64,000 nucleotides of DNA from Acidobacteriota bacterium (GTDB taxonomy: Bacteria; Acidobacteriota; Terriglobia; Terriglobales; Acidobacteriaceae), in NCBI GenBank assembly GCA_021846985.1, contig JAJZVX010000009.1:56390-120389 (forward strand). The letters are read 5' to 3'. Position numbers and translations under genes: made by a program. The stretch's first letter is position 1; every line of letters begins with the position of its first letter. Shown here piece by piece: positions 48,480 to 56,727 of the stretch. The notes beneath the pieces were generated by a model. That model was not told the DNA's origin, did not search any database, and worked only from the letters and a program-made list of their open reading frames with translations.

Positions 48480-48526
48480 CACTGCTGTCCAAATTGGCTG
48501 GAGACAGCCCATTTTGGACAGCAGTG
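48480..48526. repeat. Long near-perfect hairpin
   Basis: Arms of 21 and 22 bases (left begins CACTGCTGTCCAAA, right ends TTTGGACAGCAGTG) pair around a GAGA loop with one bulge and one mismatch. A smaller perfect hairpin, GGCTTG-GATT-CAAGCC, lies at 48424-48439. It is 19 bases past the stop of the next gene on the minus strand, so it could act as a terminator, but there is no T run and the form is more like a dispersed repeat (REP/MITE-like). Confidence 0.7.
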
Positions 48527-48544
48527 AGTGCAGGGGACGGAAAC

Positions 48545-48982
48545 CTACTTTTGCTCTTCGGTATGCTCGATTGCGTGTTTGTGCTGTTTAACGAAACGCG
48601 CCTCCTGCCTGCTCGTTTCCGTAACTTCTGCTCCGTCTTTTGATCCCATCTCGAAAATTCTATTCAGAAACTCTGTATTTCCATACTTGCGAAAAGTGAG
48701 CTCTGAATGTCTAGGCGTATGGTCATCCGTCGTATCCCGAACAAGAAACTCTACCCTAATTTTATCGTTCGCACTGCTGGCGGTCATGATGGAAAGCTCC
48801 GAATCTTGCATCATCCGGAAGATATAGTCGCCGGGCGGTAAGGTGGCGTTGCCGACCACGAAGCTGTGGTCAATGTGCGCCCGAATTTGGTTTGTAATCT
48901 GAGCATGCAGCCATGGTGCGCCTGCTATTACAAAAAACAAAGTGACAAAGGTTGTCGCTAACATTCTCAGGCAGCTTTTCAT
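48545..48982 (-). CDS. Secreted small protein of unknown function
   Basis: A 145-aa protein with a signal peptide (about 1-27, MLATTFVTLFFVIAGAPWLH) and a beta-rich domain: AHIDHSFVVGNATLPPGDY, FRMMQDSELSIMTASSAND, RHSELTFRKYGNTEFLNRIF. Proteins of this general form recur in Acidobacteriota; no function is known to me. AAGGAG lies just upstream of the ATG at 48982. The gene is less GC-rich than its neighbours. Confidence 0.75.
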   Translation of the reverse strand: MKSCLRMLATTFVTLFFVIAGAPWLHAQITNQIRAHIDHSFVVGNATLPPGDYIFRMMQDSELSIMTASSANDKIRVEFLVRDTTDDHTPRHSELTFRKYGNTEFLNRIFEMGSKDGAEVTETSRQEARFVKQHKHAIEHTEEQK

Positions 48983-49460
48983 GAGCAACTCCTTGCATTG
49001 ATTTTGGTCCCTGCTTTCCGTTCTGGAACGCAAGGCCATGGAACGAATATACAGCAGATCAGCCGTGTCCGGCGCAGTACGAGCTTCCGGAGGGTTCCGA
49101 TGTGAAAGACCCCAAGGGGAGTAAGCGAAGAGGTCTCGCAGGTCTCAAAGGCGGGCAAGACGCAGAAGGGACTCAATCGGGCAGCGCTTCGGTCTTCACA
49201 ATCTCCGCCACTCACTTTCCAATTGGCAGGTGGCCCGATCAAAAACCGCAATAAGTTGTACTCGCGGGTGCCCCACTCTCGCCACGCCTTTGTTTTTGTG
49301 GCTAGGGTGGGATAGGTAAGTCTCACCTCATAGGGCCGGATCAATAAAATGGCTCTTTGCGAGAAAGTGTAAGACCCCCTGTTTTTGCAGGGGTTTTGAG
49401 AGACAGGGCTCCCTGTAGCGCGTTCAGTCCGATGCGGCAGAATTGCTCCGAGGGCTCTTC
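48983..49460. other. Non-coding stretch with hairpins and a shared 21-bp repeat
   Basis: No supported gene. Features: an interrupted inverted repeat CCCAC-n4-GCCAC / GTGGC-n4-GTGGG at 49272-49311; a 21-bp sequence at 49327-49347 found again at 58404-58424; and a 6-bp hairpin CCCCTG-TTTTTG-CAGGGG followed by TTTT at 49376-49397 that looks like a terminator on the plus strand. This reads as a patch of repeats and insertion debris. Confidence 0.55.
49327..49347 (+). repeat. 21-bp repeat, copy 1
   Basis: Identical to 58404-58424; core ATAGGGCCGGATCAATAA. Flanks differ. Both copies lie in non-coding, repeat-rich stretches, so it may be the edge of a lost mobile element. Confidence 0.75.
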
Positions 49461-49673
49461 CTATAGGCGATTTCCAAAGATGGTCTTCGACCAGACAAGG
49501 GACGTCTCATAGCCACTCCGGCACACATACGCTCTGTCTTGTTCAAACCAGTGCGTAGCTGCCGGGAGCATCTTCATGGAAAAAAACCGTGCTGACTTCT
49601 CGAAATCGACGCCATGGATGCGAAGATCACGTCGAGCTTTTTCATCGTCCCGCTCAAACAACTCTGACTGCAC
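49461..49673 (-). pseudogene. BrnT-like toxin fragment
   Basis: An open frame of about 70 codons just downstream of dnaJ reads LFERDDEKARRDLRIHGVDF then EKSARFF. This matches the N-terminal half of BrnT toxins (FEWD-x-KA-x2-NL-x-KHGV-x-FE-x-A). The rest, after a run of seven T on the coding strand, no longer resembles BrnT and ends early. No BrnA antitoxin follows. I read it as a decayed toxin gene. A GTG at 49673 could start it. Confidence 0.5.
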
Positions 49674-49690
49674 TCTGACCCTGCCCCCCC

Positions 49691-50884
49691 TTACAACCTC
49701 TCGAACAGCGCCTTGCGCGGATCGCCCGGATTCAGCCTGGCCAGCTCCCGCATGATCTCGCGGCTGCGCTCGTCCTGCAAGTGTGGCACCGTCACTTCCA
49801 CGGTCACGATCTGATCGCCGCGCTGGCCGGGGTTCTGGGCGTTTTCGACGCCGCGCTCGCGCATGCGCAGCTTCTGTCCGCTCTGGGTGCCGGGGGGGAT
49901 CTTCAACTGGGCGCGGCCGTCGATTGTGGGCACATCGACCTTGGCGCCCAGGGAGGCTTCCGGGACGGTGACGGGGACGGTGACAAGGATGTCGTCGCCC
50001 GCGCGCGTGAAGACCGGGTGCGCGCCGGTACGGACGATCAAGAACAGATCCCCGGTCGGGCCGCCGTTGAGACCGGCGTTGCCTTTGCCCTGGAGGCGGA
50101 TGCGCTGGCCATCGCGGGTGCCGGGCTTGATGCGGAAGTCGACGGTTTCCGACCGGGGCACCACGCCTTCGCCATGACAGGTGGCGCAGGCGTGGGCGGC
50201 GCGGCCGGAGCCGTTGCAGCGCGGGCAGGTAATGTTGAACTTCATCCGCCCGCCCATCTGCGTCACCTGGCCCGTGCCGTTGCACTCCGGGCAGGCGACG
50301 GCGCCGCTGGTCGAGGCCTGGCCGTGGCACGTGGGACAAGTCTCGTGCCGGTTGATCTGGATACGCGCCTGTCCGCCGTGGATGGCCGTCCAAAAATCGA
50401 CGGTGGCCTGGTACTCGATGTCAGTGCCGGGCTGCGGGCCGCGCGGCCGCTGCGCCTGCTGGGCGCCGGAGAAGATACCGGAAAAGATGTCTTTGAAGCT
50501 GCCCCACGCCGGAGAGCCAGCGCCCGCGGACGGCGCGTGCGGCATGCCCGCGCCGCCGGTGAAGCCGGAGAAGTCGAAGCCGTCAAAGTCCACCGGCGCG
50601 CGGTGGCCGCCCTGCTGGCGGGCGTAGGCCTCGGCGGTGGCCGGGTCGATCTGGTCGGAGTAGAAGCCCACCTGGTCGTAGATCTTGCGCTTCTTCTCGT
50701 CGCTCAGGATGTCGTTGGCCTCGGAGATCTCTTTGAACTTTTCCTCGGCGCGCTTGTCGCCGGGGTTGACGTCCGGGTGGTATTTGCGCGCGGCTTTGCG
50801 GAAGGCCTTGCGGATCTCCTCCGGCGTCGCCGTCTTCTTCACGCCTAGCGTGGCGTAATAATCTTTGCTCTGGGTCGTCGCCAT
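49691..50884 (-). CDS. dnaJ: Chaperone DnaJ
   Basis: A 397-aa type I Hsp40: J domain ([20 protein letters not shown], with the HPD in [10 protein letters not shown]), a Gly/Phe-rich linker ([14 protein letters not shown]), the four CxxCxGxG zinc repeats ([31 protein letters not shown]) and the C-terminal substrate domain. It delivers clients to DnaK and triggers ATP hydrolysis. It is 1.9 kb from dnaK; toxin-antitoxin genes lie between them. No grpE is seen in the window. Confidence 0.96.
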   Translation of the reverse strand: MATTQSKDYYATLGVKKTATPEEIRKAFRKAARKYHPDVNPGDKRAEEKFKEISEANDILSDEKKRKIYDQVGFYSDQIDPATAEAYARQQGGHRAPVDFDGFDFSGFTGGAGMPHAPSAGAGSPAWGSFKDIFSGIFSGAQQAQRPRGPQPGTDIEYQATVDFWTAIHGGQARIQINRHETCPTCHGQASTSGAVACPECNGTGQVTQMGGRMKFNITCPRCNGSGRAAHACATCHGEGVVPRSETVDFRIKPGTRDGQRIRLQGKGNAGLNGGPTGDLFLIVRTGAHPVFTRAGDDILVTVPVTVPEASLGAKVDVPTIDGRAQLKIPPGTQSGQKLRMRERGVENAQNPGQRGDQIVTVEVTVPHLQDERSREIMRELARLNPGDPRKALFERL

Positions 50885-50985
50885 TTGTGTTTTCTTAATC
50901 CAGTTCAGTCATCGAAGATCGCTGATCGAGTTTTTGCATCGTCCCTTCCGCAGAATGCCTGAAATACTCGGTAAAGTCTCATGCT

Positions 50986-51321
50986 TCACGGGTATTTGAG
51001 CACCAGGCAACCTTCGTTCCCGCCCTCGAAGACATGAAGTCTTTGAACGGCATTTCGTAAAACAAATTCCGCGCGCATGGTTGTGCAATTTCCTACTCGC
51101 AGCCAGATTACTTTAGGCGGACACCCAAACAAGGCGCTCCGCTGAGAGAAATCGGAATCCTTGGATACGATCACAAAACCATTTTCTTCCGCATACCGCC
51201 ATATCTCATGGTCTGAGGAGCCGCGCAAACCGCAGTCTCTCGGATGAATTGAGCTGGGGTAGACGTCCGCTAACGATCTCACCAGCCTATGCGACAAGTT
51301 CTCGTCGAACAGAAGTTTCAC
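50986..51321 (-). CDS. DUF5615 PIN-like toxin
   Basis: A 111-aa protein of the DUF5615/Mut7-C-like PIN family: KLLFDENLSHRLV, GLRGSSDHEIWRYAEENGF, VIVSKDSDF and PPKVIWLRVGN. The acidic residues D6, E7 and the D of SKDSDF are those expected of a PIN-type RNase. Overlaps the DUF433 antitoxin gene by 4 bases (stop/start), the classic type II toxin-antitoxin layout with the antitoxin first. Confidence 0.88.
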   Translation of the reverse strand: MKLLFDENLSHRLVRSLADVYPSSIHPRDCGLRGSSDHEIWRYAEENGFVIVSKDSDFSQRSALFGCPPKVIWLRVGNCTTMRAEFVLRNAVQRLHVFEGGNEGCLVLKYP

Positions 51322-51542
51322 AGTTGCACGATCTCAACTCTGCGCTCAGCGTCGGCAGCATAGGCCAGACATGCGCGAATATCGGTTTCGCTCAAATCGG
51401 GAAAATCGGCAAGTATCTGCTCCTGCGTCATACCTGCGGCCAGATAGTCAAGGATGTCGTAGACGGTAATGCGCGTTCCGCGAACGCATGCCTTGCCGCT
51501 GCGTCTGCCCGGATCGATGGTGATGATTTTTGCGTAATCCAT
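51318..51542 (-). CDS. DUF433 antitoxin
   Basis: A 74-aa DUF433 protein: ITIDPGRRSGKACVRGTRIT then VYDILDYLAAGMTQEQILAD and FPDLSETDIRACLAYAA. DUF433 proteins fold as small winged helix domains and pair with DUF5615 toxins. GGGAGGGAGG lies before the ATG at 51542. With the 4-base overlap to the toxin gene this is a complete TA pair, inserted between dnaK and dnaJ. Confidence 0.9.
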   Translation of the reverse strand: MDYAKIITIDPGRRSGKACVRGTRITVYDILDYLAAGMTQEQILADFPDLSETDIRACLAYAADAERRVEIVQL

Positions 51543-51579
51543 TGAAGCCTCCCTCCCCTCCGCGTTCCTCTTCATTCCA

Positions 51580-51864
51580 TTATGCCGCAACCTCGAACTG
51601 CTCGATCTTGGGTCGCCTCTTACGCGAGGCGTGCCAAATGTCATAGCTCATCTGCATCTCGCACCACATGCTGTCGTGAGTTCCGAGGGCCGCCGAAGGC
51701 CGCAGCGACATGTCCGCCGAAATGCCGGCGGCGCCGTTGAGGAAGCGCGAGAGCGTCGTGCGCGAGACGTGCAGCCTTTTCGCCGCGGTGGTCATATCCA
51801 TGTAGCCCAGCGCGTCGCGGAGAATCTTGCCGGGGTGGGGCGGGTTGTACATACGAGATGTCAC
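51580..51864 (-). CDS. higA: HigA-type antitoxin (Xre family)
   Basis: A 94-aa HigA/VapI-type regulator: NPPHPGKILRDALGYMDMTT then AAKRLHVSRTTLSRFLNGAA, GISADMSLRPSAALGT and WCEMQMSYDIW. These are the usual HigA features. HigA normally follows a HigB RNase gene of about 90-110 codons; none is present. Instead its start overlaps by 4 bases the stop of a 257-codon gene of unknown family. The DUF433 gene follows after 37 bases. Confidence 0.88.
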   Translation of the reverse strand: MTSRMYNPPHPGKILRDALGYMDMTTAAKRLHVSRTTLSRFLNGAAGISADMSLRPSAALGTHDSMWCEMQMSYDIWHASRKRRPKIEQFEVAA

Positions 51865-52634
51865 TTCGTTGCACCGATTTCTTGAAGGTGTTCGTAGAAT
51901 TTCTTGCCCTCAACAAGCAATCCGAACGGCTGATGCGCAATCGAGCCGTTTCGCGCCATCATCGTTTCGACCGCCGCAATGAGTCCTAGCGACTGTAATC
52001 TCGCGAGTGAGGCACGCGTTGTCGTATGTTCTCGGGAGTCGAAGTGGTTAAAATGCATAGACCAATTAGCGGCTATTTGCTGACTCCACTCACCTGAGAG
52101 CCAGCCATGCTGGAGGAACTGGGATTGCTTATCGTAAATCATTCTCAAGAGATCGATATCCGCATCTTTCAGTTCCACAGCTGCCCGCATCATGTCATCG
52201 AGGCCTTCTGGCTCAAGATCATTCTCTTTGACGCCGTTTACGATGACGCGTGCCAGTCGCTTCAATCGATCCTTCAATGATGTTTGCATTGCGCGGAGCG
52301 CGAGCGCGGAGATCGCCTCTGCAAACTTTGGATCGTTTGACAATGACTCAATTCGCTCGCGGAGTTCCGCATGATTTTCACGAAGATCCTTCAGATCATT
52401 GCGTACTGCTGTGATTGCATAAATCAGATTACTCGCGTAGCTCGCTCCGGCCATGCCACGAATTCGTTGCAGCAGGCTTATACCCGCGCTGGATGAAGCC
52501 ATCGGACCAGCTATTCCGCAAAGCGAAAGCAAATCGCCGATTATTCCGGCGAACTCGCCTCCAGGAGTTTTTTCAATCTCCTCGAAGTTGAGTTGAGCCA
52601 GTGCCGCGTCGGTTCGTAAATCAAACTGCCCCAT
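51861..52634 (-). CDS. Unknown 257-aa protein coupled to HigA antitoxin
   Basis: No family recognised. The protein has a Gly/Ser-rich hydrophobic segment (about 26-55, GEFAGIIGDLLSLCGIAG), a coiled-coil segment (about 68-100, ITAVRNDLKDLRENHAELRE) and helical stretches (RLKRLARVIVNGVKENDLEP, AAVELKDADIDLLRMIYDKQ). The C-terminal part looks like a winged-helix (TTRASLARLQSLGLIAAVE, LLVEGKKFYEHLQEIG). Base composition is lower in GC than the neighbours, suggesting transfer. The ATGA overlap with higA implies co-translation, so it may be the toxin or effector of that antitoxin. Confidence 0.7.
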   Translation of the reverse strand: MGQFDLRTDAALAQLNFEEIEKTPGGEFAGIIGDLLSLCGIAGPMASSSAGISLLQRIRGMAGASYASNLIYAITAVRNDLKDLRENHAELRERIESLSNDPKFAEAISALALRAMQTSLKDRLKRLARVIVNGVKENDLEPEGLDDMMRAAVELKDADIDLLRMIYDKQSQFLQHGWLSGEWSQQIAANWSMHFNHFDSREHTTTRASLARLQSLGLIAAVETMMARNGSIAHQPFGLLVEGKKFYEHLQEIGATK

Positions 52635-52740
52635 CGTTCGCGCCCACTTTCTTCCATTGCCAAAAGCAACCGCAGATCCTTCGACTTCCTCCGCTGCGCT
52701 CCGGTCGCTCAGGTGACACAGGTTGAGAGCAGCTACGAGT

Positions 52741-52771
52741 CGGGGTGGGCGACTGGAAATCGCCCACCCCG
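52741..52771 (-). terminator. Hairpin after dnaK
   Basis: Perfect 12-bp stem CGGGGTGGGCGA (52741-52752) with 52760-52771 and a 7-base loop, 35 bases past the dnaK stop. No T run on the minus strand, so it may work as a weak terminator or 3' stabiliser. Confidence 0.65.
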
Positions 52772-52772
52772 C

Positions 52773-52804
52773 TGACTTGCCGACTTGCTGACCTGCTAAC
52801 TTGC
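52773..52804. repeat. Four tandem 8-base repeats after dnaK
   Basis: Units TGACTTGC, CGACTTGC, TGACCTGC and TAACTTGC follow each other without gaps between the hairpin and the dnaK stop. Differences of one or two bases per unit. Confidence 0.75.
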
Positions 52805-52805
52805 T

Positions 52806-54734
52806 TTACTTCTTCTCGTCCACGTCCACGTACTCGGCGTCGATGACTTCGCCTTCCTTCTTGGCTTCGCCCTCCGGGGGCGCTGCGGCGCCACCCTCCG
52901 GCGGCGTGCTCGCGGCGGCCGCCTGAGCGGCGTTGGCCTTGTAGAGGACCTCGGCCAGCTTGTGGCTGGCGTGGGTAAGCTTCTCGTGCTGGTCCTTGAG
53001 CTCGGTGGTGGACGGCGAGCCCTCGAGAGTTTTCCTGGCCTCGGCCAGGGCGGATTCGACTTCGCCCTTTTCCGGACCCTGGATCTTGTCGCCGTTCTCC
53101 TTGAGCATTTTGTCGATGTTGTAGACCAGGCCGTCGAGGGCGTTGCGGGCTTCGATCTCCTCGCGCTTCTCCTTGTCCTCGGCGGAGTGGGCTTCGGCTT
53201 CCCTGGCCATCTTCTCCACCTCGTCCTTGCTCAGGCCGGAGCTGGAGGTGATGGTGATGCGCGTGTCCTTGCCGGTGGCGTTGTCCTTGGCCGTCACGTT
53301 GAGGATGCCGTTGGCGTCGATATCGAAGGTGACCTCGATCTGGGGGATGCCGCGGGGGGCGGGGGGAATGCCGCCCAGCTTGAACTTGCCCAGGGTACGA
53401 TTCTGGGCGGCCATGGGGCGTTCGCCCTGCAGGACATGGACCTCGACCTCCGTCTGGCTGTCGGCGGCGGTGGAGAAGGTCTCGGTCTTCTTGGTAGGGA
53501 TGGTGGTGTTGCGCGGGATCATGGGCGTGGCCACGCCGCCCAAAGTTTCAATGGACAGGGTCAGGGGCGTCACGTCGAGCAGCAGCAGATCCTTGACCTC
53601 GCCGGCCAGGACACCGGCCTGGACGGCCGCGCCCACGGCGACGACCTCGTCCGGATTGACGCCGCGATGGGGCTCTTTGCCAAAGAGCTTCTTGACCAGT
53701 TCCTGGATTTTGGGCATGCGCGTCTGCCCGCCCACCAGCACGACTTCGTCGATATCGCTGAACTGCACGCCAGCGTCGGCGATGGCTTTTCTGCAGGGGT
53801 CGAGGGAGCGCTCGAGCAGATCCTCGACAAGCTGTTCGAGTTTGGCCCGGGTGAGCTTGCGGACCAGGTGCTTGGGACCGCTGGCGTCGGCGGTGATAAA
53901 GGGCAGATTGATCTCGGTTTCGATGGTGGTGGAAAGCTCGATCTTGGCCTTTTCGGCGGCGTCCTTGAGGCGCTGCAGGGCCATCTCGTTGCCCTTGGAG
54001 GTCAGATCGAGGCCGTTCTCCTGCTTGAATTCGGCGATCAGCCAGTCGACGATGCGCTGGTCGAGATTGTCGCCGCCCAGGTGGGTGTCCCCGTTGGTGG
54101 ACTTGACTTCAATCACACCTTCGCCTACTTCGAGGATGGAGATGTCGAAGGTGCCGCCGCCGAAGTCGTAGACGGCGATGGTCTCGTCCTTCTTCTTGTC
54201 CAGGCCGTAGGCGAGGGCGGCCGCGGTGGGCTCGTTGACAATGCGCTTCACGTCCAGGCCCGCGATTTTGCCGGCGTCCTTGGTGGCCTGACGCTGGGCG
54301 TCGTTAAAGTAGGCCGGCACGGTGATCACGGCCTCGGTAACGGTCTCGCCGAGATAGGCTTCGGCGCTCTTCTTGAGTTTCTGGAGGATCATGGCGGAGA
54401 CTTCGGGGGGGGTGTACTCCTTGCCATGGGCAACTACGCCGACGTGGTCGCCCTGCTGCACGACTTTGAAAGGAACCATCTTCATCTCGTCGTTCACTTC
54501 GTTGTAGCGGCGGCCCATGAAGCGCTTGATCGAGAAGATGGTGTTCTCAGGGTTGGTGATGGCCTGCCGCTTGGCGACCTGGCCAACCAGGCGTTCGCCG
54601 CTTTTGGAGAAGGCGACGATGGAGGGCGTGGTGCGGGCGCCTTCCTCGTTGGGAATCACTTTGGGCTCGCCGCCCTCGAGGACGGCGACGCAGGAGTTGG
54701 TTGTGCCGAGGTCAATGCCGATGATCTTTGCCAT
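52806..54734 (-). CDS. dnaK: Chaperone DnaK (Hsp70)
   Basis: A 642-aa Hsp70. ATPase domain with [36 protein letters not shown] and [17 protein letters not shown]. The substrate domain is followed by a disordered C-terminal tail rich in A, P, G and E, ending in the conserved acidic EYVDVDEKK. It folds and protects proteins with DnaJ and GrpE. Expression is probably controlled by HspR through the HAIR-like site 49 bases upstream of the ATG. Confidence 0.98.
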   Translation of the reverse strand: MAKIIGIDLGTTNSCVAVLEGGEPKVIPNEEGARTTPSIVAFSKSGERLVGQVAKRQAITNPENTIFSIKRFMGRRYNEVNDEMKMVPFKVVQQGDHVGVVAHGKEYTPPEVSAMILQKLKKSAEAYLGETVTEAVITVPAYFNDAQRQATKDAGKIAGLDVKRIVNEPTAAALAYGLDKKKDETIAVYDFGGGTFDISILEVGEGVIEVKSTNGDTHLGGDNLDQRIVDWLIAEFKQENGLDLTSKGNEMALQRLKDAAEKAKIELSTTIETEINLPFITADASGPKHLVRKLTRAKLEQLVEDLLERSLDPCRKAIADAGVQFSDIDEVVLVGGQTRMPKIQELVKKLFGKEPHRGVNPDEVVAVGAAVQAGVLAGEVKDLLLLDVTPLTLSIETLGGVATPMIPRNTTIPTKKTETFSTAADSQTEVEVHVLQGERPMAAQNRTLGKFKLGGIPPAPRGIPQIEVTFDIDANGILNVTAKDNATGKDTRITITSSSGLSKDEVEKMAREAEAHSAEDKEKREEIEARNALDGLVYNIDKMLKENGDKIQGPEKGEVESALAEARKTLEGSPSTTELKDQHEKLTHASHKLAEVLYKANAAQAAAASTPPEGGAAAPPEGEAKKEGEVIDAEYVDVDEKK

Positions 54735-55071
54735 GGATACCTGCCTGTTTCGAGAGAGATGGAGACAGGATCAGAATGGCAGATTGAGTGACATGTTGTC
54801 AAGATTATTTGACTGAATTAAAGTAAAGCACTGCATGAATACCCGCCCCACGGCTATCGTCCGGGAGGCCTGTCCGGTGCAATCTGTGTGCAACTAATTT
54901 GGAAAGAAGGATATAGGCGAGTGGGCAGGGCTGGCATGGGGTAGCCGGACCGGTCCGGCAGCCGGCTGTCCGGCTTGGGGGCGGGGCGATCGGCGGGTTT
55001 GTTCCCGCAGCCGTTTCCAGCACCTTGCGAAGGCTATCCCTGTCCGGGCCTGCCTGTCGTACCATGAGTGC
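54735..55071. other. Divergent intergenic region dnaK/nnr
   Basis: No gene. It carries the dnaK promoter and HAIR-like operator on the left side. A TTGACA on the minus strand (54797-54802) overlaps the operator and could be the -35 box; a matching -10 is weak (CATTCT, spacing 18). The right part is GC-rich with nothing clear for nnr. Confidence 0.5.
54783..54803 (-). promoter_or_regulatory. HAIR-like operator for HspR upstream of dnaK
   Basis: On the minus strand the 21-base site reads CTTGACA-n7-ACTCAAT. The HAIR consensus is CTTGAGT-n7-ACTCAAG, so the arms match 5/7 and 6/7 with exact spacing. It lies 49 bases before the dnaK ATG and overlaps a TTGACA -35 box, as expected for repression. 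hspR itself is encoded 7 kb downstream. Confidence 0.78.
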
Positions 55072-56727
55072 GTGCAAGTTCTCTCCGCCGCCGAGATGCA
55101 GGCCTGCGACCGGGCCACCTCCGATCGCTTCGGCGTTCCCTCGCTCGACCTGATGCGCGCCGCCTCTTCCACTGTGGCGGCATTTGTCCGCGTCCAGTTT
55201 GGCGGCGCCCGCCGCGTGACCGTTCTGTGCGGCCGCGGCAACAACGGGGGCGACGGCATGATGGCGGCGCGTCTGCTGTCTGGGGCCGGACTTGAAGTCA
55301 CCACGCTTCTTCTGGGTCCGCCGGACCGGCTGTCAGGGGACGCCGAGACGGCGTGGGGCGAACTGCTCGCCAGCGCCCGGCCCGGGACGGTTCAGGTGAT
55401 CGAACGAGCTGGAGACCTGGCTCGCTTTGCCCATTTGCTTGAGGCCGATCTGGTGATCGACGCGGTTCTTGGCACCGGCTTCAAGCCGCCACTCAAGGGG
55501 CTGGCGCTGGCCGTGCTGGAATGGCTCCAGCCCAGCGCCGCGCCTATTCTTGCGGTGGATCTTCCGTCGGGCTGGCCGGCCGACGACACCGCGGCGATGC
55601 AGTCCATTCCCGTCTATCCCGCCGACGCCGTCCTCACCTTCACGGCGCCCAAGCCGGCCCATGTTTTTGGCCACCTGACGCGCCGCTGGGACCAGCCGGT
55701 GGTGGTAGCGCCCATCGGTTCGCCCGATGCCGCCCTGGTTTCCACGCAAAGTCTTCGCTGGGCAGGTTCGTCGCTCGCACTGGCGCAGGCCGCGCGCGCG
55801 GCGACCGCGCACAAGGGCGACTTTGGTCACGTTTTGGTGATCGGCGGCGCAATGGGAACTGCCGGCGGCAAGGCCGGAGCCCCGGCCATGGCGGCCCTTG
55901 CGGCACTGCGCGCCGGAGCTGGCCTGGTTACGGCCGCGGTGCCCGCGCCGGCGCTTCCGCTGGTAGCAGCCGCGGCTCCGGAGCTGATGACGTGGCCTCT
56001 GGACGCGAGCGCCTCCGGCTGCATCTCAGAAAAGAATCTGGCTCCGGAGTTTCTGGCGCCGCTTCTGGCGGGCAAGACGGTTTTGGCGGTGGGGCCCGGC
56101 ATTGGCCAGAGCGTGGAGACGGTCAAATTTGTGACGGGTCTTCTGGCGTCCAGCGGCCTGCCGGCCGTGATTGACGCCGACGCCCTCAACATTCTTGCCG
56201 CCGAGCCGGTTCTGCTGGCCAAGCTTGCCCGCAAGCGCACGCTTATTCTTACGCCCCACCCCGGCGAGATGGCGCGCCTGGCCGGCATTCGCAGCGCGGA
56301 GGTGCAGGCCCAGCGGCTTGAGGTGGCGCGCAATTTTGCCCAGCGCACCGGTGTGACGCTGGCGCTCAAGGGAGCGCGCACGCTCATTGCCCACCCGGAC
56401 GGCGCGGTGGCCGTGAACACGTCGGGCAATCCCGGCATGGCCAAGGGGGGCAGCGGCGATGTGCTCACCGGCCTGATCGCCGGCCTGCTTGCGCAGCATC
56501 CCGGCGAACCGGGGCGCGCCGTGGAAGCGGCGGTTGCGCTGCACGGTCTGGCTGCCGATTTGGCGGCGCGCGCGGCCGACGAGCACACGCTGCTGGCCAC
56601 CGATGCTCTGCGGCACCTGAGCGCAGCCTTCCACTTTCGCCCGCGCGCCGCAAACGGATATCTTTGGTTGCAGGGGATGCCGGCGGAGGCGCAGCAGGCA
56701 GCAACCCCTCGAGGGGCATGGAGATGA
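55072..56727 (+). CDS. nnr: Bifunctional NAD(P)H-hydrate epimerase/dehydratase
   Basis: A 551-aa repair enzyme for damaged NAD(P)H. The N-terminal YjeF epimerase domain (about 1-215) has VLCGRGNNGGDGMMAARLL and DLVIDAVLGTGFKPPL. The C-terminal ADP-dependent dehydratase domain has GHVLVIGGAMGTAGGKAGAP, VIDADALNIL, LTPHPGEMARLAG and TSGNPGMAKGGSGDVLTGL. GTG start at 55072. The stop overlaps the tsaE start by 4 bases, a pairing common in bacteria. Confidence 0.95.
   Translation: MQVLSAAEMQACDRATSDRFGVPSLDLMRAASSTVAAFVRVQFGGARRVTVLCGRGNNGGDGMMAARLLSGAGLEVTTLLLGPPDRLSGDAETAWGELLASARPGTVQVIERAGDLARFAHLLEADLVIDAVLGTGFKPPLKGLALAVLEWLQPSAAPILAVDLPSGWPADDTAAMQSIPVYPADAVLTFTAPKPAHVFGHLTRRWDQPVVVAPIGSPDAALVSTQSLRWAGSSLALAQAARAATAHKGDFGHVLVIGGAMGTAGGKAGAPAMAALAALRAGAGLVTAAVPAPALPLVAAAAPELMTWPLDASASGCISEKNLAPEFLAPLLAGKTVLAVGPGIGQSVETVKFVTGLLASSGLPAVIDADALNILAAEPVLLAKLARKRTLILTPHPGEMARLAGIRSAEVQAQRLEVARNFAQRTGVTLALKGARTLIAHPDGAVAVNTSGNPGMAKGGSGDVLTGLIAGLLAQHPGEPGRAVEAAVALHGLAADLAARAADEHTLLATDALRHLSAAFHFRPRAANGYLWLQGMPAEAQQAATPRGAWR

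Noticed and set aside
52773..52804. CRISPR-like array
   Set aside because: Units are 8 bases with no spacers; no cas genes.
52962..54791. 609-codon plus-strand frame opposite dnaK
   Set aside because: Antisense shadow of a strongly conserved gene; composition is low-complexity Gly/Val/Asp with no domain.
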